Assembly: GCA_031268035.1 (NCBI GenBank)
Contig: JAIRXW010000033.1
Location: forward strand, 1 to 40,173
Direction: 5' to 3'
Length of the DNA stretch: 40,173 nt
Source: Rickettsiales bacterium
GTDB lineage: Bacteria > Pseudomonadota > Alphaproteobacteria > Rickettsiales > UBA1997
The position numbers were made by a program, and so were the translations under genes. A model generated the notes under the pieces. That model did not search any database. It was given only the letters and a program-made list of their open reading frames with translations, and was not told where the DNA came from. Position 1 is the stretch's first letter. The number at the start of each line of letters is the position of its first letter. Shown piece after piece: positions 1 to 8,054 of the stretch.

Positions 1-853
1 TGGGAAGAAAAAGGATAGCGAAAAATGAGAGAGAATAGACGGGGAGAAGAAACGACAACAAAGAGAAAAAGAACAAAGAAAAGGATAGCCTATGTCTTAT
101 GTCGTGAATACCCCCCCCCTCCTCCTTCCCCTCCTCCATCTCCCTCATCTACTCCATCCTTTCCACTTTCCCCCTGCCCTTTCTCCCCACCCTTTCTTCT
201 TTCTAATTTTTCCATTTCCCCCTCTATGGCTCTGTGGTAATAGTTTCGGAGAATTCGTTTCTTGAATTTTTGAGATTTGATAAAGCATTGTAAATGCTTT
301 ACTGTAATCTTTCTCTGTTATCTAGTGGGATCTGTTGATGGATATCCTGAAATAGGAGAGGAAAGAATAGAAGAGGACAGGACTAGAGAGAAAAAAAGGC
401 GAAAAATAAGAGAGAATAGAAGGGGATAGAAAATTCCACTAGTTGTTAATTTCTCTGTAACTAGGTCCTCCTCCTTCGGAGGAGGACCTGGGGAGAAAAA
501 AGCTGGTTACCCCCAAAAAGGAGGGGAAAGAAAATAACTGGGAAGAGAAAGAAAAGTGAAAAAGTAATTGGCTGCTTTTAGAAAAGAGAGGAAAAGAGAT
601 GATTAGAAGGCAAAAGAAAAGTGAAAAATGAGAGAGAATAGGAGAGGAAAGAATAGAAGAGGAGGGGACCAGAGAGAAAAGGAAAGGATCAGAAAGAAGA
701 GAATGGGATAAAATAGAAGAAAGAAGAAGAGAGAATAGGACCGGAGAGAAAAAAAGAGAATAGGAGATAATGCCGCAGCTTAGGGAAGGTTAGAGAATTT
801 TATTTTCTATTTCCTGGCTAGGGAACTATTTGCTCCTGCCTAGGTAATCCATA
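1..853. repeat. Purine-rich low-complexity region with direct repeats; no convincing gene
   Basis: The + strand is very rich in A and G through most of this stretch, apart from a short pyrimidine-rich patch near 110-220. A 27-bp direct repeat occurs at 351-377 and 637-663. A shorter unit beginning gaaaaatgagagagaatag occurs near 23, 401 (one change) and 623. The open frames across it are proline- or lysine/glutamate-biased translations of the base skew and have no ribosome-binding site or family resemblance. I see no RNA gene here. It may be decayed coding sequence or a degenerate repeat array. Confidence 0.6.
463..489. repeat. Perfect hairpin, 12-bp stem
   Basis: A perfect inverted repeat has arms AGGTCCTCCTCC and GGAGGAGGACCT around a 3-nt TTC loop. 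It has no T-run on either side, so it is not a standard intrinsic terminator. The CTTCGG core resembles the core of the palindromes at the right end of the window, but the arms differ. Confidence 0.7.
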
Positions 854-881
854 TTGAAAAATGATTTCTAATCGGTATTCT
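854..881 (+). promoter_or_regulatory. Likely sigma70-type promoter for the IalB-like gene and gap
   Basis: A TTGAAA box at 854-859 is separated by 16 bp from TATTCT at 876-881, about 50 bp before the ATG at 930. The 16-bp spacing matches other promoters recognised in this window. This is a prediction from motif and position only. Confidence 0.5.
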
Positions 882-929
882 GGAGTCGTCGTTTTTTATT
901 TAACTCTTTGATTATTTATCGAGTATCGA

Positions 930-1460
930 ATGTCTAACAGAATTTTACTAATTATTTTCTTTCTTTTGGCGGCTATTAGCTCTAGTGAGGGGAATATTAT
1001 AGCAAATAAAAAAATAACAAATAGAGATTTTGGCGTCTGGCGAGTTTCCTGCGAAGAAGACGAGATGTTTGAACATATCAGATGCGTAATATTTGTGGGA
1101 GTCAGTGAAAACACTACAATTTTTGTGAATCCCTATAATCGTTCCCCAGTTATAGTGGTCTCAAAGGATTGCTATCCGGAAAAAAGTATTTTTGTAAAGG
1201 TGGATGCGAATAAACCTGTAATTTCTAAACCAATGCGAGATGCAAAATATGGTTTGATTTCTTTCCGGGAAGAGGATGCAAAAAAATTGTTCGGCCAAAT
1301 CAAATCTGGAAATCATTTTTATATGAGAGTTTTTATGAAAAAACCAACATCGCCGGAGGGATTTGAAGAAATAACCATAAAATTTCCTCTTTTGGAATTC
1401 CAAAGGGCCTTTACTTATTATGAAGAACAGGTAAACAAGTATTATGTTAACAATCTCTGA
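930..1460 (+). CDS. Secreted IalB-like protein
   Basis: A 176-residue protein begins with a hydrophobic signal sequence (about residues 4-21, ending near Ser-Ser-Glu-Gly), so it should be exported. The mature part opens with a FGVWRVSC segment (W37, C41), has further cysteines at C52 and C81, and ends in a short beta-rich stretch (ITIKFPLLEFQRAF). This order resembles the invasion-associated locus B family of alphaproteobacteria, whose members start with a W-x-V-x-C motif and end with a hydrophobic strand before a final helix. Length also fits that family. IalB proteins are periplasmic or surface proteins linked to host-cell entry in Bartonella, but the biochemical role is not known. The gene sits 18 bp upstream of gap and is probably cotranscribed with it. 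The family call is tentative; that it is a small secreted protein with cysteines is firmer. Confidence 0.55.
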   Translation: MSNRILLIIFFLLAAISSSEGNIIANKKITNRDFGVWRVSCEEDEMFEHIRCVIFVGVSENTTIFVNPYNRSPVIVVSKDCYPEKSIFVKVDANKPVISKPMRDAKYGLISFREEDAKKLFGQIKSGNHFYMRVFMKKPTSPEGFEEITIKFPLLEFQRAFTYYEEQVNKYYVNNL

Positions 1461-1478
1461 ACGAAGGGGTATTATCAT

Positions 1479-2498
1479 ATGGTAGTAAAAGTCGCCATAA
1501 ATGGTTTCGGAAGAATAGGAAGGTGTGTTTTTAGAACTTTTTTTGAAAACATGAAAAAGTATAAAAATATAGATATTGTCGCTATAAATGATCTAATTCC
1601 AATTGGAACAAACGCTCATCTGCTTAAACATGACTCAGTCCACGGTCCCTTTATAGGAAATGTGGAGACGGGAAACGATAGTCTTATTATCGACGGAAAG
1701 GCGGTAAGGGTATATGCAGAAAAAGATGCCACGGCTCTGCCCTGGAAGTCTCTGGGAATAGATGTGGTCTGTGAATGTACTGGTATATTTACGGATCGAG
1801 AAGGTTCAGGTGCCCATCTAAAGGCGGGTGCAAAGAAAGTTATAATATCCGCTCCCACAAAGGACAGCACAGTTAAAACAATAGTCATGGGTGTTAATGA
1901 CGAAAATCTCCTGGAATCTGATGATATAGTATCTAATGGGTCCTGTACTACGAATTGTCTTGCACCCATAGTAAAAATATTGGACAGGGAAATAGGGGTA
2001 GCGAAGGGCCACATGACAACCATCCATGCCTTCACTAACGACCAAAGAACTGTTGACTGCGCGCATAAAGATCTTAGAAGAGCCAGAGCTGCAAGTCTTT
2101 CGATGATCCCAACGACAACAGGGGCTGCAAAGGCCGTTGCGCTGGTTCTGCCTCAGCTCAGAGGAAAGCTAGATGGTGTTTCCATAAGGGTGCCAACTCC
2201 AGATGTGTCTTTCGTAGATTTTTCCTTCGAAGCTAAAAGAGGGACTAGCATTGGAGAAATTCATTCGCTGGTAAAAAAATGTGCAGCGGGAGAACTAAAT
2301 GGTATACTCGCCTGCACAGAGGAGGAACTAGTTTCCATTGACTTTGTACATAACACTCATAGCTCTATATTTGATATGACACAGACAAAGGTTATAGAGG
2401 ATAATTTCGTAAGAATAGGCGCCTGGTATGATAATGAATGGGGCTTTTCCAACAGAATGCTAGATACAGCCCTAGCTTGGTTTAGTAAAAAGGTCTAG
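1479..2498 (+). CDS. gap: Glyceraldehyde-3-phosphate dehydrogenase, type I
   Basis: This cytosolic enzyme oxidises glyceraldehyde 3-phosphate to 1,3-bisphosphoglycerate with NAD. The 339-residue length is normal. The N-terminal Rossmann motif INGFGRIGR is at residues 8-16. An acidic residue follows the second strand (AIND), as expected for NAD use. The catalytic segment SNGSCTTNC places the active Cys at residue 156. The TTTGAAKAV segment and the C-terminal WYDNEWG are also present. A purine-rich ribosome site (gaagggg) precedes the ATG. An intrinsic terminator lies just downstream. GAPDH is absent from many strict intracellular alphaproteobacteria such as Rickettsia, so its presence suggests that at least lower glycolysis or gluconeogenesis is kept. 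Confidence 0.97.
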   Translation: MVVKVAINGFGRIGRCVFRTFFENMKKYKNIDIVAINDLIPIGTNAHLLKHDSVHGPFIGNVETGNDSLIIDGKAVRVYAEKDATALPWKSLGIDVVCECTGIFTDREGSGAHLKAGAKKVIISAPTKDSTVKTIVMGVNDENLLESDDIVSNGSCTTNCLAPIVKILDREIGVAKGHMTTIHAFTNDQRTVDCAHKDLRRARAASLSMIPTTTGAAKAVALVLPQLRGKLDGVSIRVPTPDVSFVDFSFEAKRGTSIGEIHSLVKKCAAGELNGILACTEEELVSIDFVHNTHSSIFDMTQTKVIEDNFVRIGAWYDNEWGFSNRMLDTALAWFSKKV

Positions 2499-2518
2499 GA
2501 TAGACTTTTATTCATTTT

Positions 2519-2552
2519 AGAGGGGTTGATTTTTATCAACCCTTCTCTTTTT
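2519..2552 (+). terminator. Intrinsic terminator after gap
   Basis: A 12-bp stem with one G-U pair (arms 2519-2530 and 2535-2546, TTTT loop) is followed by CTTTTT. It starts about 20 bp after the gap stop codon. Confidence 0.85.
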
Positions 2553-2593
2553 CTAGGGAAATCCTGGAGCAGGAGAGGAATGGTATTTGGTTG

Positions 2594-2621
2594 TTGCAAT
2601 TTTTCTGTCCGATCTTAGGAT
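2594..2621 (+). promoter_or_regulatory. Possible promoter for trpS
   Basis: TTGCAA (2594-2599) lies 16 bp upstream of TAGGAT (2616-2621), between the gap terminator and trpS. The -10 box is weak, but a promoter is needed here because the terminator separates the two genes. Confidence 0.4.
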
Positions 2622-2656
2622 AGAGATATCTATAAGAATGTTTATAAAAACCTGTC

Positions 2657-3718
2657 ATGGATAGTTTTAAAAGAGCCGTAGAAATAAGCGACCAAACATT
2701 GGCCGATATACCTAAAAACCCAGAGAAATATAGGGTACTAACCGGAGATAGACCAACGGGCACCCTCCATCTGGGGCACTATTTCGGTTCTCTGCGCAAT
2801 AGAATAGATCTCCAGGGCCATGGAGTGAATCTTTTCATACTGGTCGCCGACCAGCAAGTCTTGACCGATCACGAAAACTTTAGTCAAATTTCTCGTCTAA
2901 CTAGAGAGCTGGTCATAGATCAGATGTCCGTTGGCATAGATTTTGACAATGATAGAAATTTTATATTTCCTCACAGTCAAATTCCAGAGCTAAACCAGCT
3001 GCTGGTGCCATTTATAACCCTTGTCTCTGTTTCGGAACTGGAGAGAAATCCTACCGTTAAAGAGGAAATACGTAGTGCTCAGCTGGAGAATGTGAGTGCC
3101 GGTATGCTGGTTTACCCGGTGCACCAGGCCTGTGATATTTTGTCAGTCAATGCTAATCTGGTCCCCGTCGGAAAAGACCAATTACCCCACATGGAACTGA
3201 CTAGAACCATAGCAAAGAGATTTAATGATAAATACTCTCCTGAAAATAAAATTTTCTGTGAACCCCAGGCACTTCTATCTAAAACCCCGAGTCTCAAGGG
3301 TTTAGACGGTGAACAGAAAATGAGCAAAAGCCGTAAAAACGCTATAATGCTCAACTATACGGAGGATGAAATCAGTCTAGCTGTTTCAAAGGCTAAAACA
3401 GATAATGATAAATTCATCACCTACGAGCCAGAGAACAGATCGGAAGTGGCCAACCTACTAATTTTGGCATCCCTGGTGACAGATAAAAAACCCGAAGAAA
3501 TTGCAAAAGATATAGGCGAAGGCGGGGCAAAAATGCTAAAAGAATATCTTGTGCAGGAAATTAACAGATTTCTCACCCCCATACGCGAAAGAAGAAGAGA
3601 ACTAGAAAAAAATCAGGACTATGTGACAAAAATTCTTAGAAATGGCATAGCTCGGGTTCGGGAGGAGGCATCGAATATGCTCTCCAAAGTGTTGATGGCT
3701 ATGAATATGCATCTGTAG
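2657..3718 (+). CDS. trpS: Tryptophanyl-tRNA synthetase
   Basis: This class I aminoacyl-tRNA synthetase charges tRNA-Trp. It has the HIGH-type motif PTGTLHLGHYFGS (HLGH at residues 38-41) and a perfect KMSKS loop at residues 221-225. The 353-residue length is typical. The segment RVLTGDRPTGTLHLGHYFGS belongs to the TrpRS subgroup with an LTGDRPTG signature rather than the SGIQPTG form of many proteobacteria. There is an N-terminal extension of about 26 residues before the first strand; it reads as well-formed protein, so I keep the first ATG. No clear ribosome site precedes that ATG. It is followed by a structured noncoding segment rather than a close neighbour. Confidence 0.96.
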   Translation: MDSFKRAVEISDQTLADIPKNPEKYRVLTGDRPTGTLHLGHYFGSLRNRIDLQGHGVNLFILVADQQVLTDHENFSQISRLTRELVIDQMSVGIDFDNDRNFIFPHSQIPELNQLLVPFITLVSVSELERNPTVKEEIRSAQLENVSAGMLVYPVHQACDILSVNANLVPVGKDQLPHMELTRTIAKRFNDKYSPENKIFCEPQALLSKTPSLKGLDGEQKMSKSRKNAIMLNYTEDEISLAVSKAKTDNDKFITYEPENRSEVANLLILASLVTDKKPEEIAKDIGEGGAKMLKEYLVQEINRFLTPIRERRRELEKNQDYVTKILRNGIARVREEASNMLSKVLMAMNMHL

Positions 3719-3731
3719 GAGATCATCCATT

Positions 3732-3845
3732 TCCCCGGTGTTTCGTCAGCTGAAGACAGCCGGACGAACAGGCTATCGGGGAAATAGCCTGAAAAAACAG
3801 ATCCCACTGCCCATCAGAGCTAGAGGTAATTGTATCTGAGGGGGA
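3732..3845 (+). other. Structured intergenic segment between trpS and trxB (candidate RNA element)
   Basis: Several stems nest here. TTCGTC (3742-3747) pairs with GACGAA (3763-3768) around a GCTG-AAGA-CAGC hairpin. TCCCCG (3732-3737) can pair with CGGGGA (3777-3782). A perfect 8-bp hairpin, CAGGCTAT/ATAGCCTG (3769-3776/3784-3791), has most of CGGGGA in its loop and runs through its last base, so it competes with the outer stem. A further stem pairs TCAGA (3814-3818) with TCTGA (3835-3839), extended by CCC/GGG. It ends upstream of the trxB promoter, so it is more likely a trpS 3' element or separate small RNA than a trxB leader. I recognise no known RNA family. Confidence 0.4.
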
Positions 3846-3890
3846 AAAATAGATAAAAATATCAATCCAAATCTCATTGGATCGATCGCC

Positions 3891-3918
3891 TTGACAAAAT
3901 TCCAAAAATTCCTAAACT
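3891..3918 (+). promoter_or_regulatory. Promoter for trxB-rppH
   Basis: A perfect TTGACA (3891-3896) is followed after 16 bp by TAAACT (3913-3918). This sits about 30 bp before the trxB start. Confidence 0.6.
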
Positions 3919-3946
3919 TTAGGTATATGATAATGGAGTTTGGTTT

Positions 3947-4885
3947 TTGTCAGAGGAATATGATATTTTAGTTATTGGTTCTGGACCAGCGGGGAATATG
4001 GCGGCTATCTATGGGGTGAGAAATGGCTTTAGAACGGCACTTTTCACTGGTCCCAGTGTAGGAGGGCAGTTAACCACCACAGTGGGCGTGGAAAATTTCC
4101 CAGCATTCCCGGATCCCGTGAGTGGAACGGATCTGGCTCTTAGAATGCTTGAACAGTCGAGAAATATCGGAGTTGAAATTATACAGGATGTTGTGGCGTC
4201 CGTTGATTTTTCCTCTCGGCCACTAGTCTGCAAAACAGTAGAGGAAAATTTCTACAGCGCCAAAAATGTGGTGATAGCCACAGGAGCGACACCCAAGCGT
4301 CTTGGAATTAGAGGAGAGGAGGAATTTCGAAATTTTGGAGTTTCCAATTGTGCTGTCTGTGATGGAAATTTTTTCAAAAATCAGCCGGTCGCCATTGTCG
4401 GCGGCGGAGAAACAGCCGGCCTGGAGGCTATACACATGTCTAATCTGGCTTCGAAGGTCTATATCGTATATAGAAAAGACAAATTTTATCGGATGACCGA
4501 CATCACCGCTAGACGCATTAGATCGAATGGTAAGATAGAAGTCATATTTAACAGTGAAATTGTCGAGATTTGCGGTAAAGAGAAACCAAAATCAGTGGAA
4601 TTCATCAGAATACTAAATAACAGAACAGATCAACACAGCGAACTGGAGGTGAAGGCTGTGTTTGTAGCCGTTGGGATGGAGCCGAAAACTGGTATTTTTT
4701 TAAATAGTGGTCTGAATCTTAGTGACGATGGCTATATTATCACAGAGAAAGATAGTGCCAGAACAAATATCAAAAATGTCTATGCGACCGGCGATGTCAC
4801 AGATAAAAAATATAAACAGGCCATCATAGCAGCGGCCCATGGAGCTGTAGCCGCATTGGAAATAGAGGAGGACAGAATGCCATGA
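3947..4885 (+). CDS. trxB: Thioredoxin reductase, TTG start
   Basis: This cytosolic FAD enzyme reduces thioredoxin with NADPH. The FAD-binding GSGPAGNMAA motif is near residue 11. The redox pair is C135-A-V-C138 followed by DG, where most family members have CATC. A second nucleotide-binding motif, GGGETAGLEA, follows, and the C-terminal FAD motif is TGDVTDKKYKQA. Length is 312 residues, as usual. The start is TTG: it gives the expected N-terminus directly before the first strand, a GGAG ribosome site lies 8-9 nt upstream, and no ATG fits. The last codons overlap the Nudix gene by 4 nt (ATGA), which implies translational coupling. It is an ordinary, intact member of the family. Confidence 0.95.
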   Translation: MSEEYDILVIGSGPAGNMAAIYGVRNGFRTALFTGPSVGGQLTTTVGVENFPAFPDPVSGTDLALRMLEQSRNIGVEIIQDVVASVDFSSRPLVCKTVEENFYSAKNVVIATGATPKRLGIRGEEEFRNFGVSNCAVCDGNFFKNQPVAIVGGGETAGLEAIHMSNLASKVYIVYRKDKFYRMTDITARRIRSNGKIEVIFNSEIVEICGKEKPKSVEFIRILNNRTDQHSELEVKAVFVAVGMEPKTGIFLNSGLNLSDDGYIITEKDSARTNIKNVYATGDVTDKKYKQAIIAAAHGAVAALEIEEDRMP

Positions 4886-5328
4886 AACTGAGAAAAGCTG
4901 TGGGAGCAATAATTCTAAATGATCAGGGGAAGATTGTAGTTTTCCAGAGGGCAGATTTCCCAGAAACATGGCAGTGCCCCGAAGGGGGAATTGACCCCGG
5001 AGAAACTCCGGAAATGGCAATGCTCAGAGAGCTAAGAGAGGAAATAGGACTGGAAAATTGGCAATTCGATATCATTAGGAAAACAGGGGATTTTATTCCC
5101 TATCTATTCAGAAACGGGGAAAACAAATATGGTTTTGACGGGCAGGAAAAATTATTTTTCCTAGTAAAAATTAGAGAGTCCGCACCGAATTTTATATATG
5201 ATAAAAAGAGCGAGGAAATTGAGTTTATGAACCATGGGACCGCAACGCCCCAGGAACTTCTGGAACTTGTTCCGGACTTTAAAAAAAATCTGTACCGCCT
5301 AGTTCTAGAAGAATTTGAATTACTCTAG
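4882..5328 (+). CDS. rppH: Nudix hydrolase, RNA pyrophosphohydrolase (RppH) type
   Basis: A 148-residue Nudix protein has a complete Nudix box at residues 35-57 (G-x5-E-x7-RELREEIGL). The flanking WQCPEGGIDPGE and the later FDGQEKLFFLVK match the RppH/Ap4A-hydrolase branch, in which the enzyme removes pyrophosphate from 5'-triphosphorylated mRNA and starts its decay. Diadenosine polyphosphate hydrolysis is the alternative in this branch and cannot be excluded by sequence alone. The start codon overlaps the trxB stop in ATGA, with GGAGG upstream inside trxB as the ribosome site. It converges with murG 23 bp downstream; no terminator is obvious between them. Confidence 0.85.
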   Translation: MKLRKAVGAIILNDQGKIVVFQRADFPETWQCPEGGIDPGETPEMAMLRELREEIGLENWQFDIIRKTGDFIPYLFRNGENKYGFDGQEKLFFLVKIRESAPNFIYDKKSEEIEFMNHGTATPQELLELVPDFKKNLYRLVLEEFELL

Positions 5329-5351
5329 AGACGAACTAGGAAATACTGTTT

Positions 5352-6434
5352 TTATATTATATCATCGTCTATGTAGTTGACAATCTTCTCTTCGGCATCC
5401 GTTATGGCCAATTTTTTCATATTGGAAGCCAAATCCAGTAGTTTTTCCCTGTCCCCCATCAGAGATTCCAAACTGGAGGCAAAGCTTTCTGGACTAAAAT
5501 TAGATTCCTCTAGAATCAGGCAGGCGCCACTCCGCTCGAAGAATTTAGCATTGTGCAGTTGATGATTATTTTTTACATTTGGAGAGGGTATAAATATCGC
5601 TGGTCTGCCAATGGCAGCCAGTTCACTGGATGTTCCCATGCCGGCCCTGCATATAATCAGGTGGCTCTGTAGTATTTTTTTAACCAGGTCTTTAAAAAAT
5701 AACTTCACCTCAGCAACTATTGCCTCTTTTTCATAGAAGGACGTGGCTATTTCAATCTCTTCTTCCCTTTTAACCTGATGGAAAATATGTATTTTATGTT
5801 TTGTTTCTTTTTTCAGAAATCTAAACGCTTTCAGCAGCTCCGTAGCCAAAAAGCTTGAGCCTCCGCTGCCCCCGGTTATTAAAATGTTAAATGTCTCATC
5901 TTCTTTGGGATATTGAAAATCTGATAAATTATAGAGTTCCTTTATTTCTCTTCTCACGGGATTGCCGGTAAAGTAAACTCTATCTTTATAGTCTATGCTG
6001 ATTCCATAGATTTCCTGAAGAGAGGTGAATACGCATCTTGCATATTTGAGAAAAAATCTATTAGTATCCCCAACATATAAATTTTGCTCGTGGATATAGA
6101 TTTTTATACCCATAAACTTTGCCATCAGAAGAGTTGGTATTGTGGTGTAACCGCCAAAGCCTATCACAGCGTCCGGTCTAAATTTTCGGAAGATTTTAAA
6201 ACTTTGCCAAATCCCCTTCAGCAGACTGAAAAGAGATCTTAACTTTTTTGGCTCCTTGGGACTTTCAATCAATTCGTAGGAAAAATCGAATGATCCGAGA
6301 TACTCCTCTATACTTCTATTCCCAATGAACAGCACATCATAGCCCCTTTCCTTCAGAAGAAGGCCCACAGAAATTGCTGGGAAAATATGACCGGCAGTCC
6401 CCCCTGTCGCCACTATGATATTTTTGGGACCCAT
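5352..6434 (-). CDS. murG: UDP-GlcNAc:undecaprenyl-PP-MurNAc-pentapeptide GlcNAc transferase
   Basis: MurG adds GlcNAc to lipid I to give lipid II on the inner face of the cytoplasmic membrane. The 360-residue protein opens with the G-loop ATGGTAGHIFPA (residues 9-20). It carries a second glycine loop GGSGGSSFL and the UDP-sugar binding segment RAGMGTSSELAAIGRPAIF, which is the family signature with small changes. The ATG begins directly after the yraN stop codon with no intergenic base, so translation is probably coupled. It is outside any visible division cluster; its partners here are yraN and the CoA gene. Presence of murG with dacA shows that a peptidoglycan pathway is retained. Confidence 0.96.
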   Translation of the reverse strand: MGPKNIIVATGGTAGHIFPAISVGLLLKERGYDVLFIGNRSIEEYLGSFDFSYELIESPKEPKKLRSLFSLLKGIWQSFKIFRKFRPDAVIGFGGYTTIPTLLMAKFMGIKIYIHEQNLYVGDTNRFFLKYARCVFTSLQEIYGISIDYKDRVYFTGNPVRREIKELYNLSDFQYPKEDETFNILITGGSGGSSFLATELLKAFRFLKKETKHKIHIFHQVKREEEIEIATSFYEKEAIVAEVKLFFKDLVKKILQSHLIICRAGMGTSSELAAIGRPAIFIPSPNVKNNHQLHNAKFFERSGACLILEESNFSPESFASSLESLMGDREKLLDLASNMKKLAITDAEEKIVNYIDDDII

Positions 6435-6773
6435 CTAGCCAATCTCACTAAAAATTTCAAATTTGAAGATATTTCTGAACAGGATTATACCGAACAAAAT
6501 ATTATAATCAACATAAACTCTGTTTTGCGCTAAAAATATCTTTGCAGCATTTTCTATGCGAGTTCGCTGTTGCTTACCCACAAGTTCCGTTGTGAGATCC
6601 CCTTTCCTTCGAGCCTTTATTTCAAAAATTGTTATGACGTTTTTCTTTTTAACTATCATATCTATTTCTCCAAGGTAGGTTTTATATCTTCTAGCTAAAA
6701 TTCTATAGCCCTTCAGAATCAACACCAGGGACATCCAAAATTCAGCGAACCAGCCATATCTATAGTTATTCAT
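6435..6773 (-). CDS. yraN: UPF0102 (YraN-like) nuclease-fold protein
   Basis: A 112-residue protein has the UPF0102 layout: an N-terminal helix (YGWFAEFWMSLVLILKGY), then GEIDMIV and FEIKARRKG, which correspond to the acidic and Glu-x-Lys positions of a PD-(D/E)XK nuclease-like core. The role of this widespread family is not firmly known; endonuclease-like and DNA-processing functions have been suggested. The length is near normal. It overlaps the upstream coaD-coaE gene by 8 nt and abuts murG, so the three genes form one operon. The C-terminal third is rich in Phe and Ile and less conserved than the core. Confidence 0.85.
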   Translation of the reverse strand: MNNYRYGWFAEFWMSLVLILKGYRILARRYKTYLGEIDMIVKKKNVITIFEIKARRKGDLTTELVGKQQRTRIENAAKIFLAQNRVYVDYNILFGIILFRNIFKFEIFSEIG

Positions 6774-7755
6774 CTATTCTTCTCTGAATATCGAAGTAGG
6801 TTGGCTCCCTATAGTTAAAATCTAGATATTTTATTCTATCCACAGAGCCACAAGTTTCTAAGAGTTTTAGGCGATTTTGCTCACTATTTTCTAGCCTAAT
6901 GAGGAATAATTTTCCTCTCAGAAAACTTCCTATGCTGGACCAATAGGCTCCAATGGCAGGAAAATCTAGCAGGAAAACTTCCCTTTCCACCTCCATATTT
7001 TTCAGAAAAAAGGTGCTCTTTCTGAAATGTCTGCGAATATAGCCAAAAAACAATTCCCAAAATGTATCGGTGGAATACTTCTCTATGAGATCGTCCAATT
7101 TTCCACCACCATAGACGATTTTTCTACTTTCCTCTGAAATTTTAATTTTCTCTTCCTGGCCATAGCATTCTCCAAAAATCTCCCACAGGATTTTGTCCAC
7201 TTCCACCAGATTATCATTTTTATAACCCAGGACATTTTTTAGATAGTGGGTCTTCCCTATGAAAGAACGTCCAAAAAACACAACGAATTCTGGAGATTTG
7301 TTATGAAATCTATACATAGAATCTTCATTCATATATTTTTTCACCACTTCAAACTTATTGTAGTTCAATAATTCTATAATGGAGCTGCTAGATACATTGC
7401 TAAATATGTCTTTTGTTGGGAAAAACATCGTTTGGATTTTAGGATATATCTCCTTGTTCATAAAGTCTAATTTCAACTCATATTCAGCATCTGCTGTATT
7501 TCTGATCCCTCTCACTATATAGATTATGTCGTTGATTTTACAGTAATCAGATAATGTGGTATTAGCTGCAATATCATAGTCGACACCGTAGGGAGCTAGG
7601 TGGTACATAATTCTGCTAAAATCAATATTTTTACTCTGATTTTTTCCTATGGTTATTTTGACATTTGATTTTCCAAAAATTTTCACAGCCTCCTGATACA
7701 GAGACATGTGCCCGAAATGTAGTGGATTCGCCGATGTTGTCACTATAACTTTCAT
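6766..7755 (-). CDS. Fused phosphopantetheine adenylyltransferase (CoaD) and dephospho-CoA kinase-like (CoaE) protein
   Basis: The N-terminal half (about 1-155) is a CoaD nucleotidyltransferase: NPLHFGHMSLY (H13 and H16, the HxGH-type site), VRGIRNTADAEYEL (residues 81-94) and the NVSSSSIIELL motif (120-130) are diagnostic. The C-terminal half (about 156-329) is a P-loop kinase domain starting VVFFGRSFIGKTHYL (K168), with VDKILWEIFGE near 186 and a later FLLDFPAIG strand that resembles the PLLFE region of dephospho-CoA kinase. The two enzymes catalyse the last two steps of CoA synthesis, and animals fuse them in the same order (COASY). The P-loop is divergent (GRSFIGKT, not GxIGSGKS), so CoaE activity is an inference. 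A 329-residue length suits two compact domains. It heads the operon with yraN and murG. Confidence 0.8.
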   Translation of the reverse strand: MKVIVTTSANPLHFGHMSLYQEAVKIFGKSNVKITIGKNQSKNIDFSRIMYHLAPYGVDYDIAANTTLSDYCKINDIIYIVRGIRNTADAEYELKLDFMNKEIYPKIQTMFFPTKDIFSNVSSSSIIELLNYNKFEVVKKYMNEDSMYRFHNKSPEFVVFFGRSFIGKTHYLKNVLGYKNDNLVEVDKILWEIFGECYGQEEKIKISEESRKIVYGGGKLDDLIEKYSTDTFWELFFGYIRRHFRKSTFFLKNMEVEREVFLLDFPAIGAYWSSIGSFLRGKLFLIRLENSEQNRLKLLETCGSVDRIKYLDFNYREPTYFDIQRRIDE

Positions 7756-8054
7756 ACAAATAGGGCTATTACAAAAATAATTTAGTCTGATACTAGGTGA
7801 AGCGCACTAAATTTTCAAGGGTCGTCACTTCACTGTAACACATTGGACCATTCTCTTTTCTGTCTTTTTATATATAGTTTAGACTAGAAACATACAAAAT
7901 GGCAATATAGAAGTCCTGCCTACCAATCATCAGCATCTGGAACTTGGCAACTATACTGAAAAACAAGTTAGGATTAGCTAAACACATAATATCTAGATCA
8001 GAAACCTGTCCAGTGGAATCTCTAGACTTACCGATGGGGTCTAGATTAGCTAGA
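7756..8054. other. Intergenic region without a recognised gene
   Basis: This is the 3' side of MORN protein 1 and the upstream region of the CoaD-CoaE gene. A short inverted repeat (TCTAGAC/GTCTAGA) lies near 8023-8045. A 73-codon frame on the minus strand has no family resemblance or ribosome site. I see no clear promoter for the operon that starts at 7755. Confidence 0.5.

Noticed and set aside
25..240. Proline-rich 71-codon frame
   Set aside because: It is the translation of a base-skewed tract, lacks a ribosome site and has no protein-like pattern.
3732..3845. 4.5S (SRP) RNA or another known small RNA
   Set aside because: The conserved SRP loop motifs (GGUCAG...GGAAGGAAGCAGCC type) are absent, and I could match no known RNA.
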